Below, in pieces: positions 1-5,011 of a stretch of DNA of 5,160 nucleotides. The notes beneath the pieces are model-generated. The model made no database searches. It was not told the DNA's origin and saw nothing but the letters and a program-made list of their open reading frames with translations. The translations under genes were made by a program, and so were the position numbers. The first letter of the stretch is position 1. Each line of letters opens with the position of its first letter. Source of the DNA: Coxiellaceae bacterium (GTDB taxonomy: Bacteria; Pseudomonadota; Gammaproteobacteria; GCA-013414725); contig CP058706.1 of NCBI GenBank assembly GCA_013414725.1, forward strand, positions 2,634,671 to 2,639,830, given 5' to 3'.

Positions 1-154
1 ATAACTTCCTCCTTCTACTCTATTTCTTCGGTAATTAACCATATTTCTAAATAACCCTTATTTCTTCACTTATCTTTTAATGATAAGGCATTAAATCTCA
101 TAACACACTCAATCAAAACCGCCCTTCAATAATTTAGCTTCCTACGATCCCATT
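1..154. other. AT-rich intergenic stretch, no gene seen
   Basis: This stretch lies downstream of the minus-strand toxin-immunity locus. It is AT-rich, and I see no open frame with a plausible start and no RNA gene. It contains a weak 6-bp inverted repeat (CTTATC at 69-74, GATAAG at 82-87, 7-nt loop) with no T-run on either strand, so I do not call it a terminator. The first ten bases (ATAACTTCCT) recur inverted at 4720-4729. Confidence 0.6.
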
Positions 155-181
155 CCTTGATCTCGCTTCGCTCGTTCAAGG
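155..181. repeat. Short inverted repeat beside the repeat array
   Basis: CCTTGA (155-160) and TCAAGG (176-181) form a perfect 6-bp stem around a 15-base loop holding a CTCGCTTCGCTCG core. It abuts the first direct-repeat unit. There is no T-run after it on either strand, so a rho-independent terminator is not supported. It looks like part of a dispersed intergenic repeat of the kind common in gammaproteobacterial genomes; that is inferred from style only. Confidence 0.45.
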
Positions 182-256
182 CTACGGTTCATACGGGCTA
201 CTTGCTACGGGTCATACGGGCTACTTGCTTGCTACGGTTCATGCGGGCTACTTGCT
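181..256. repeat. Three tandem copies of a 23-bp intergenic repeat
   Basis: Copies lie at 181-203, 204-226 and 231-253. The unit begins GCTACGGTTCATACGGG and ends CTACTT. Copy 2 has one substitution (T to G at unit position 8), copy 3 has one (A to G at position 13), and four extra bases (GCTT) separate copies 2 and 3. The array overlaps the 3' end of the minus-strand immunity gene, whose stop codon (234-232) falls in copy 3. With no unique spacers it is not a CRISPR array. It is probably a tandem expansion of a dispersed palindromic-type intergenic repeat. Confidence 0.85.
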
Positions 257-477
257 AAAAAAGAGAGTGTTACTACATTACTTTTGTATTCCTCAAGTGA
301 AAACCAAATCTTATATTGTTTTTGTAACTCAATAACATATGTTGCCCTATTAAAAACCAAACCCCATGCTGATTTACCAAGCTTTTCTATATTAGCTGAC
401 AATACAATTGAAGCAGTTTCACCTGGTTTTAAATCTATTATCGCATCATTATTTATTTTAGGTATTGAAAAACTCAC
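232..477 (-). CDS. Downstream open segment of the candidate immunity gene
   Basis: This is the longest intact segment of the immunity gene read alone, with a GTG at 477 giving 81 residues. I do not think the GTG is a real start: the same frame is open upstream to a stop at 576-574, and the residues before it (ERVGLSIESNGDILEP) continue the protein naturally. It should be read as the C-terminal part of the 232-647 gene, not as a separate protein. It ends inside the 23-bp repeat array. Confidence 0.5.
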   Translation of the reverse strand: MSFSIPKINNDAIIDLKPGETASIVLSANIEKLGKSAWGLVFNRATYVIELQKQYKIWFSLEEYKSNVVTLSFLASSPHEP

Positions 478-647
478 AGGTTCTAGAATATCACCATTTG
501 ATTCAATAGATAAACCTACCCGCTCAGCTGAATTTTTAGCTTGCCTATGGGAATACTTGTTGAAGTATTCATGTCATTTCTAAATGTTACAATAAACTTG
601 TAATGGTAACTGTCAAGTAATTCTATCGCAAGTGTTGTATTCATCAT
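232..647 (-). pseudogene. Candidate immunity protein, all-beta (Ig-like) and frameshifted
   Basis: I do not recognise this gene by family. It begins with a double ATG at 647, the first ATG overlapping the preceding stop as ATGA, with GGA at 655-653 as a modest ribosome-binding site. The first frame (MMNTTLAIELLDSYHYKF...) is open to a TAG at 518-516. The second frame is open from 573 down to a TAG at 234-232. One base missing from the T-run at 533-537 would join them into about 138 residues. The joined protein has no signal peptide or membrane segment. It alternates short beta-strand-like stretches, and a segment containing DLKPGETASIVLSA resembles surface-loop and strand patterns of Ig-like folds. 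Position and overlap directly after an RHS toxin tip, small size and AT-rich composition suggest a cognate cytoplasmic immunity protein. The last residues (about ASSPHEP) are encoded by the repeat array, so the native C-terminus may be lost. The immunity role is inference. Confidence 0.6.
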
Positions 648-796
648 TTCATTCCGTACTGGTTGTTTTTAACTAATTCAAGTTGATTTTCTAATAAATT
701 AAACTCCTCATATTTAAAACGCTTAGGAGCTGCACTTATTAGAATTTGTTTTGCCCTGTATTCATAAGCATCGATCTTTTTCCCTTCATATGTCAT
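644..796 (-). CDS. 50-residue frame: end of the toxin tip or small coupled gene
   Basis: This frame runs from ATG 796 to TGA 646-644 (starts MTYEGKKIDAYEYRAKQILI, ends NNQYGMK). Its ATG overlaps the preceding TGA as ATGA, and AAAGGAG (813-807) lies ten bases upstream, so it could be a separate, translationally coupled gene. I favour a second reading: it is the last 50 residues of the toxin tip, separated by one more missing base. The helix IDAYEYRAKQIL then follows the EEGLH helix, as in EExxH-type tips, and the next gene would overlap the toxin stop directly. No signal peptide or membrane segment is present. The sequence alone does not settle which reading is right. Confidence 0.55.
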   Translation of the reverse strand: MTYEGKKIDAYEYRAKQILISAAPKRFKYEEFNLLENQLELVKNNQYGMK

Positions 797-1023
797 AGTG
801 TTACTTCTCCTTTCAAAGAATCAAGAGCATGTAACCCCTCTTCATAAAAAGTAGACGCATTTGGATTGCTTGGCAAATAAATAGTTCTGTTAAATGTATT
901 TGTTTCTATATCAATAAGTTTTTGCTCAAAAAGACCCAAAGCATTATTTTCAGACAAGACTTGGTATGCTTTCTGAGTACCAATTTCAAAGTTAACCCTC
1001 GCTTCGAAAGATAGTTGTACCAA
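793..1023 (-). CDS. RHS toxin tip with EEGLH motif (possible metal site)
   Basis: This frame is open from a TAA just upstream of 1023 to a TGA at 795-793, and its first codon (TTG) is not a real start. The translation continues the RHS tip. Its notable part is TIYLPSNPNASTFYEEGLHA followed by LDSLKG. The EEGLH stretch (843-829) sits on a helix-like segment after a beta-strand-like one. An EExxH motif followed by a later Glu is seen in several putative metallopeptidase-like toxin tips, and it can also bind metal in unrelated folds. A second acidic helix (IDAYEYRAKQIL) follows in the next frame. I infer a metal-dependent toxin domain; the exact family and target are unknown. Confidence 0.55.
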   Translation of the reverse strand: MVQLSFEARVNFEIGTQKAYQVLSENNALGLFEQKLIDIETNTFNRTIYLPSNPNASTFYEEGLHALDSLKGEVTL

Positions 1024-1115
1024 AGATTAAATTTGACTTCAGGAATGGAACTAACCATCTCAGATGATAAACCTCCTTGATTTAGCTTATAAATATTACT
1101 TTCTAGTGATGGCAT
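906..1115 (-). CDS. RHS tip segment, short frame
   Basis: Only the first 30 or so residues are likely real: MPSLESNIYKLNQGGLSSEM, then VSSIPEVKFNLWYNYL. They follow GKVPKG in the previous frame and lead into FEARVNFEIGTQKAY in the next. The remainder of this frame, after about 1007, is a shadow. The break lies between 1028 and about 1000, with AAA runs at 1022-1024 and 1007-1009 (plus strand) as the likeliest sites of a missing base. I do not recognise a family; this is part of the variable C-terminal tip. Confidence 0.5.
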   Translation of the reverse strand: MPSLESNIYKLNQGGLSSEMVSSIPEVKFNLWYNYLSKRGLTLKLVLRKHTKSCLKIMLWVFLSKNLLI

Positions 1116-1705
1116 TCCTTTTGGAACTTTACCAAAAATCCAGCCCCATCCGATAATCCTGCCGCAAACATGCCCGGCATAAATTTTCCGATCTCATAGG
1201 CTCGTTCCGTCGCATTACCATTTTTCAAAATACTCCATTCGTTCTTCACTGCATTGATTACATTCGCTTCCCTTTGCCTCATCCTCATCTGTGCATCATG
1301 ATTATAAAATCCATACGCTAGCATTCCATCTTTCATAAATTCAGCAGTATTCACTATCATGTCTAATGGATGGATGTTTTTCACTCCATCAATAAATCCT
1401 GCTTGATTAGCATTTAAAGCTCGAATGATGCTGGATTGATTAGCCCATTGACCTATCGCTAATACTTCATCCGCTAGTTTACTATTGCTAATCACTCCAT
1501 GCGTTTCTATGCTGACCATGTTTTCGGCAAGTGCTTGATCACTTTCATAACCTACAGCTTTCCTCACTTGCGCTACTAATGATTGTTGATCAGTAAAAGC
1601 CTGCATGGATTGATAGTCCCAATTCTTCTTGCTCGGCCCAACCTTCCCATTCCACGTGTCTGCTTTCGATACCGGCTTTTCCTGATGCACATCCGACGTC
1701 GTCAT
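1103..1705 (-). CDS. RHS protein segment: linker and start of the variable tip
   Basis: The 200-residue frame begins with an ATG at 1705 that I regard as internal, because the preceding in-frame codons read as a continuing hydrophilic linker. Residues 1-35 are polar. Residues about 36-190 look mainly alpha-helical and include NATERAYEIGKFMPGMFAAG, of the type seen just before toxin domains in polymorphic toxins. G+C falls within this segment, consistent with the change from conserved core to exchangeable tip. The frame ends at TAG 1105-1103 after an unlikely FQKECHH. One missing T in the run at 1138-1134 restores GAGFFGKVPKGMPSLE and carries on into the next segment. No catalytic motif is recognised here. 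Confidence 0.65.
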   Translation of the reverse strand: MTTSDVHQEKPVSKADTWNGKVGPSKKNWDYQSMQAFTDQQSLVAQVRKAVGYESDQALAENMVSIETHGVISNSKLADEVLAIGQWANQSSIIRALNANQAGFIDGVKNIHPLDMIVNTAEFMKDGMLAYGFYNHDAQMRMRQREANVINAVKNEWSILKNGNATERAYEIGKFMPGMFAAGLSDGAGFLVKFQKECHH

Positions 1706-2253
1706 CTGCGATTTCGTATGCGGTTTCCCTTGGCTTTGGCTCGTTTGCGTCGGGTTGCCTTTCCCTGTTGTGCCATCTTCGCTTGCTGATACGCTCGGCT
1801 CGCTTCGTCCATCTTCCCGCCTTCATACGTACCAAAACTGTTCCCAATCGATTGCGCCGCCACTTGCGCAATGTTTAAACGGTCACCATGCACTACTTGC
1901 GTTAACTCTCCTCCTATAAACGTGCTCACGCCGCTGAACTCCGCTTGTTGGTAAATTTTTAGATTTTGCATGGATACATTCGCTTGCATTCCTGCCGTCA
2001 CCATTTGCGTGAATACCGCCCCTAAATCTAACCTTCCTCCGTCGCTCGCTAATTGCACTGCTTGTTCTTCTAACGCCACTCGGCCTGCTTGTTCCATCGC
2101 TTGGAGAATATGGTTGTTTGCCAGCATCTTGAACTTGCTCAGCATCCCGTCTAATTTTCGAAAAGGATCCAAAGACCGGATTTCATAGTGGCGTTCGTCG
2201 GATTGAGAAAGGCGAGTTGTTGGCCTACCACGGACGCACCAAACGTCCTCCAC
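1702..2253 (-). CDS. RHS protein segment: pre-toxin region
   Basis: The reading frame opens at 2253, but only the part from about 2160 downward is genuine, following on from the LysM segment as FRKLDGML or FEKLDGML depending on which four-base run (2155-2158 or 2161-2164) lost a base. The real part is about 150 residues, rich in Ala, Gln and Gly. It contains a stretch with GGELTQVVHGDRLNIAQVAA followed by QSIGNSFGTYEGG. This resembles pre-toxin regions in large contact-dependent or haemagglutinin-like toxins, where a segment of the type LNxxQVAAxxxG is common; the family name is uncertain. The basic tail (ATRRKRAKAKGN...) before the TGA at 1704-1702 is probably an out-of-frame artefact. With one base restored near 1759-1771 it becomes a hydrophilic linker, GNPTQTSQSQGKPHTKSQ. 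Confidence 0.65.
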   Translation of the reverse strand: MEDVWCVRGRPTTRLSQSDERHYEIRSLDPFRKLDGMLSKFKMLANNHILQAMEQAGRVALEEQAVQLASDGGRLDLGAVFTQMVTAGMQANVSMQNLKIYQQAEFSGVSTFIGGELTQVVHGDRLNIAQVAAQSIGNSFGTYEGGKMDEASRAYQQAKMAQQGKATRRKRAKAKGNRIRNRR

Positions 2254-4472
2254 GAAAACCCATGCGATACGCCTAACGCATCATTGGCCATCTGCGTCGA
2301 TAACCCACTCGCCGCTCCAATCGCCGTGTTTAAGAAAAATCCCGCCCAGCCGGTCGCACTCGCGGAGATTCCTAACGCCAGCGGCATTAAGTGTGGCATG
2401 ATCGCAATGATCGCCGCATCTATCAACGACGCTACAATCACTTTCCACCAGTTGTGCTGGTGTTTCGGCGGTGGCGGTAAGGGGCCTATTAAATACGGAT
2501 AATAATTCCCTACCAAATTATTTAATACGTCTTGTTTCGGGAAATACGTGTCCGCATTATTAAACGAGCTGATCAACATCGGCAGCTCTATCGACATTCC
2601 CGGTTGTAATTGGCTGTCGTCCGTTAACCCAGACGCTTGTTTTATCTGGTCCTCATACTGGTCCGTTGTGTAGTTCTTTTGCGAGATCTGTTTGAACGTG
2701 TCCCCCGATTGGACTTGGTACACTTTCGGGGTCGGCGCCGGGTAGTTCGTGCTCAGGCTCGTGTGGGCTTGAAAACCCTTCACGCCTTGATAGGTATAAC
2801 CGCTTTGCATGACGCTCGTTAACGGCTGCGTATAGTCGGCCAGCGTCAAGCTGCTGTGACGGTTGATCGAGGTCACTTCGCCATAACCACTCGGGTCGTA
2901 GCCGTGGTTCATCCATCCTTGCGGCCGATAGCCATGACTCACCGGGCCTAAGGGGCTGCTCGCTTGGCGGATGCCCTGCAGGCTCACATACGGATTCAGT
3001 GTCTCACTTCCAACACCCCTAGAGGTATGTTGGTAGCTCCCTAAATACATCCCCTCGGGATCATAAAATGGCATTTCATACGTCACCGATAGCGATACCG
3101 GATACGTCTTCCCCGTCCCAACGGTCTTCTTTAATAACATCAAGTTGTCATAGGTGCTATCGATCACGATCTCGCTTTCATCGGTCTTCGTCGGGTCTTG
3201 AACATTCGGCGACGTCGCTTTGATCCCACTGTAGGCCTGGTTCCCATCGCGTTCGTATTCCATCGTGCTCACGTAATGCGGGTCGCCGTTTTTGTCTTTC
3301 CGGGTGCCGCTTAAGGTACGTCGTTCATAATTGTCAAAGCCATACAACAACCAGCTTAAATTGTCCTCCGTTTGGTTCGGGTCGCTGTAGTAGTTCGTCT
3401 TTTCCACCGTTGCGATCCCTTCCGTGATGTAGTTCGAATATAACGTCACGGTGTCTGATAGCGGTTCGTTCATACCATTCCCCGCCGATTCTTGGTTCGA
3501 GCTCACTTGCCAGCTGTTTTCATCATATTCATCTTGAATGATGTTCCCCGGTCGGTTAAATAGCTTGCGGCGACGGCTTCCATCATACACCAGTTCGGTT
3601 TCTCCATTCTTGACCAACAGCCCTTCGCCGTCATACCCAAGATCATTCGTTACCAGTTCGCCTTTTAAGTTATAGACTTGTTCTTTCTGTCGAAATCCCT
3701 GCGATTGGGTATATAAATGTCCCCCAGCTGAGCTGATTTGGATCACCCCATCTTTTAATATTCCTCCATCCACTAGCACGCTGTTGTCTTTATCGTACGT
3801 CGAATAGACCGATTGCTGATAGATAACCTCCCAATTCTCTCCTCCCATGAGCATCACTTGTTCGCTGATCCGGTTGCCCACGCCATCGTAATATCGCTGC
3901 ATGACCATGAGGGTGTCCCGCAATAACGTCGGCCAGTTCAGGGCGTTTAATTGACTTTCCCAGTGGCGAATGATGGTGCCTGTCACCGTGCGCAGTTCTC
4001 GGATGACGTGGTAGCCTTCTTGGTTGTACCCATTCACCGTCTTGCGTTGCCGCACCGCGTCCCAGACTTCCACCACTCGGCCCACTTGGTAGGTGAAATA
4101 CAAATCTTGCAGCTCGAGCTTCTGTTCAATGGTCTGGTAGTAGGTTTGGGCTTGGGGTGTCCCCAACGGGCCTTGGTTGCTAAAGTCGCTCCATTCTTGC
4201 AGTTCTAACGCCGTCGCTCGACCGCTCACCACGGCGTGTTGGCGTAGGATCTGTCTTTTGAAATCATAGGTGTATTGGATGACCACCCCATCCAACTGCA
4301 CATGGTCTCGATGGTTTTCGGGGTCGGTGGCCAATCCAAAATAGTCTCGCTTCCAGCTCACTGTCGCATTGGCAGGGTTTGAGTAAATCCGTTGTTTGGT
4401 CTGACGATTGCGGTCGTAGTAGGTCTTGGTATGAAAATCCGGGTTCGGTTCATAGGCAATTTGGATATTCAA
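2151..4472 (-). CDS. RHS/YD-repeat protein segment with LysM domain
   Basis: This is the main intact segment: 773 residues from a TTG at 4472, which is only the first possible start after the upstream frameshift. Residues 1 to about 560 are YD-repeat-like, with motifs such as YYDRNRQTKQRIY, YTYDFKRQ, YYDGVGNRISEQ and YDGEGLLVKNG. Residues 585-631 form a LysM domain (YQVQSGDTFKQIS ... LQPGMSIELP), a fold that binds GlcNAc-containing polymers such as peptidoglycan. A proline-rich stretch (PLPPPP, 664-669) leads into two hydrophobic segments at about 678-701 and 703-722, then a glycine/alanine-rich region. The segment ends at a TAG (2153-2151) just after SGLWILF, where the sense passes to the neighbouring frame. 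G+C is visibly higher than in the downstream tip. YD-repeat and LysM assignments are from pattern recognition. The hydrophobic part may help the toxin cross a membrane, which is inference. Confidence 0.85.
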   Translation of the reverse strand: MNIQIAYEPNPDFHTKTYYDRNRQTKQRIYSNPANATVSWKRDYFGLATDPENHRDHVQLDGVVIQYTYDFKRQILRQHAVVSGRATALELQEWSDFSNQGPLGTPQAQTYYQTIEQKLELQDLYFTYQVGRVVEVWDAVRQRKTVNGYNQEGYHVIRELRTVTGTIIRHWESQLNALNWPTLLRDTLMVMQRYYDGVGNRISEQVMLMGGENWEVIYQQSVYSTYDKDNSVLVDGGILKDGVIQISSAGGHLYTQSQGFRQKEQVYNLKGELVTNDLGYDGEGLLVKNGETELVYDGSRRRKLFNRPGNIIQDEYDENSWQVSSNQESAGNGMNEPLSDTVTLYSNYITEGIATVEKTNYYSDPNQTEDNLSWLLYGFDNYERRTLSGTRKDKNGDPHYVSTMEYERDGNQAYSGIKATSPNVQDPTKTDESEIVIDSTYDNLMLLKKTVGTGKTYPVSLSVTYEMPFYDPEGMYLGSYQHTSRGVGSETLNPYVSLQGIRQASSPLGPVSHGYRPQGWMNHGYDPSGYGEVTSINRHSSLTLADYTQPLTSVMQSGYTYQGVKGFQAHTSLSTNYPAPTPKVYQVQSGDTFKQISQKNYTTDQYEDQIKQASGLTDDSQLQPGMSIELPMLISSFNNADTYFPKQDVLNNLVGNYYPYLIGPLPPPPKHQHNWWKVIVASLIDAAIIAIMPHLMPLALGISASATGWAGFFLNTAIGAASGLSTQMANDALGVSHGFSWRTFGASVVGQQLAFLNPTNATMKSGLWILFEN

Positions 4473-4687
4473 GCGGCTGTCATAGACATTACGCCGGGTA
4501 AATCCTTGGGGTCCGTCGTCGATTTGCGCAATCCCGCTTCGTTATAGGCGTATCGATCGATCCGTTGATACTGCTTGTCGTCAGTCGCGGAGACTTTGAC
4601 CCAGGGTGATGTCCGTTGGATTTCGTGGTTTAAGCGGTCGTAGGCCAATTGAAAATATTCGCCTCGGCCGTCGCAATAGCAAGTATC
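4473..4687 (-). pseudogene. N-terminal open segment of the RHS fragment
   Basis: This frame is open from the TGA at 4690-4688 to a TGA at 4471-4469. Its translation contains YFQLAYDRLNHEIQRTS, then RYAYNEAGLRK, a typical YD-repeat pattern. From there the sense passes to the next frame (DDGPQGFTRRNVYDSRLN). One missing A in the AAA run at 4525-4523 joins them as GLRKIDDGPQGF. No good start codon precedes the RHS-like residues. An ATG AAA AAA at 4741 is in the same frame but is cut off by the two TGA codons. RHS similarity fades at about 4680-4690, which I take as the breakpoint of the fragment. Confidence 0.65.
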
Positions 4688-4728
4688 TCAAGCCTGACCT
4701 CAATCCCTAAGGCATGCATAGGAAGTTA

Positions 4729-4756
4729 TTACTTTTTTCATGATAATTAGTATAAT
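4729..4756 (+). promoter_or_regulatory. Candidate sigma-70 promoter of the toxin-antitoxin locus
   Basis: A perfect -10 hexamer TATAAT lies at 4751-4756, about 35 bases before the antitoxin ATG. The -35 box is poor: TTACTT at 4729-4734 gives a 16-bp spacer, and TTATTA at 4726-4731 gives 19. A strong -10 with a weak -35 suits an autoregulated TA promoter, but such boxes occur by chance in AT-rich DNA. Confidence 0.4.
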
Positions 4757-4769
4757 GCTATGAATAGCA
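4756..4769. promoter_or_regulatory. Palindromic candidate operator of the TA locus
   Basis: TGCTAT (4756-4761) and ATAGCA (4764-4769) form a perfect 14-bp inverted repeat with a 2-base centre. It overlaps the last base of the TATAAT box and lies 22 bases before the antitoxin ATG. VapBC complexes typically repress their own promoter by binding such inverted repeats, so this is a reasonable operator candidate. Binding itself is inferred. Confidence 0.45.
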
Positions 4770-4791
4770 ATTCATTTTAAAAGAAATCTAT

Positions 4792-5011
4792 ATGGAAACC
4801 TTTAAAAACTGTCTATATACCCCCTAATCATCACCTCAAATTTGATTTGAAATTACCTGATAATTTTCCCATAGGTGAGACTGAAATCCTATTGGTGTTT
4901 TCTGCTACAAGTTCTAAAACCAACAATAAAGGGTTGCTTAACTTAGCAGGTGCCTTAAAAGAATCGCCTCATTTCAAAGATGATCCTCTCAGCATCCAAA
5001 AAGACTTCGTG
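4792..5011 (+). pseudogene. VapB-like antitoxin, one frameshift near the start
   Basis: From the ATG at 4792 the frame reads METFKNCLYTP and stops at a TAA (4824-4826). Removing one A from the AAAAA run at 4804-4808 gives METFKTVYIPPNHHLKFDLK, followed by LPDNFPIGETEILLVFSA, an intact antitoxin of about 73 residues. The N-terminal part resembles a small beta-rich DNA-binding domain of AbrB or DUF104-like antitoxins; I am not sure which. The C-terminal part (LLNLAGALKESPHFKDDPLS) has the usual shape of a toxin-wrapping tail. It would neutralise the PIN toxin and repress the shared promoter. There is no strong ribosome-binding site before the ATG. Unusually, the corrected frame has no stop before the toxin and reads straight into it. 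The break may be a sequencing error or real inactivation. Confidence 0.65.

Larger units (their letters stand above)
644..4687 (-). pseudogene. RHS/YD-repeat polymorphic toxin, 5'-truncated, multiply frameshifted
   Basis: This composite entry links the open segments listed separately. RHS proteins are large secreted or surface-delivered proteins whose YD-repeat shell encloses a variable C-terminal toxin. Restoring one base at each of six breaks (about 4523-4525, 2155-2164, 1759-1771, 1134-1138, 1007-1024 and 793-796) gives one frame of about 1,349 residues without an internal stop. Its domain order is YD repeats, LysM, proline-rich hinge, hydrophobic segments, Ala/Gly-rich pre-toxin region, hydrophilic linker and toxin tip. 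The 5' end lacks a start: two in-frame TGA codons (4702-4700, 4690-4688) stand before the first RHS-like residues. Full RHS proteins usually carry a longer N-terminal part, so this is a C-terminal fragment or orphan module. The classical DPxGL motif that closes many RHS cores was not found. Delivery route and toxin activity cannot be read from this window. Confidence 0.75.
4690..4791. other. Divergent intergenic region between RHS fragment and TA locus
   Basis: This is an AT-rich region between the truncated 5' end of the minus-strand RHS fragment and the plus-strand toxin-antitoxin genes. On the minus strand an ATG AAA AAA at 4741 opens a 13-codon frame ending in TGA at 4702-4700. On the plus strand it carries the candidate promoter and operator listed separately. 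Nothing marks a convincing promoter for the RHS fragment. Confidence 0.5.

Noticed and set aside
69..87. CTTATC/GATAAG hairpin as a terminator
   Set aside because: The stem is only 6 bp and AT-rich, and no T-run follows on either strand.
181..256. Repeat patch as a CRISPR array
   Set aside because: The units are directly adjacent without unique spacers, and no cas gene is present.
284..583. Plus-strand open frame of 99 codons opposite the immunity gene
   Set aside because: It is antisense to the candidate immunity gene, has no ribosome-binding site and reads as low-quality protein; it is a shadow frame.
1583..1871. Open frames on both strands over the RHS linker (plus 1583-1789, minus 1590-1871)
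   Set aside because: Arg- or Cys-rich translations out of frame with the RHS protein, produced by its composition; no start signals.
1970..4208. Further open frames opposite or inside the RHS gene (plus 1970-2188, 2188-2502, 2637-2822, 3951-4208; minus 2653-2916)
   Set aside because: All lie over a well-supported coding frame and show no domain or start signal of their own.
644..4525. Programmed frameshifting or recoding as explanation of the RHS breaks
   Set aside because: Five or six efficient shifts in one gene with no shared slippery motif or stimulatory structure are not credible.
4798..4810. Programmed ribosomal frameshift at TTTAAAAAC in the antitoxin
   Set aside because: The needed shift is +1 and the run is not a canonical slippery heptamer in the zero frame; a homopolymer indel is simpler.
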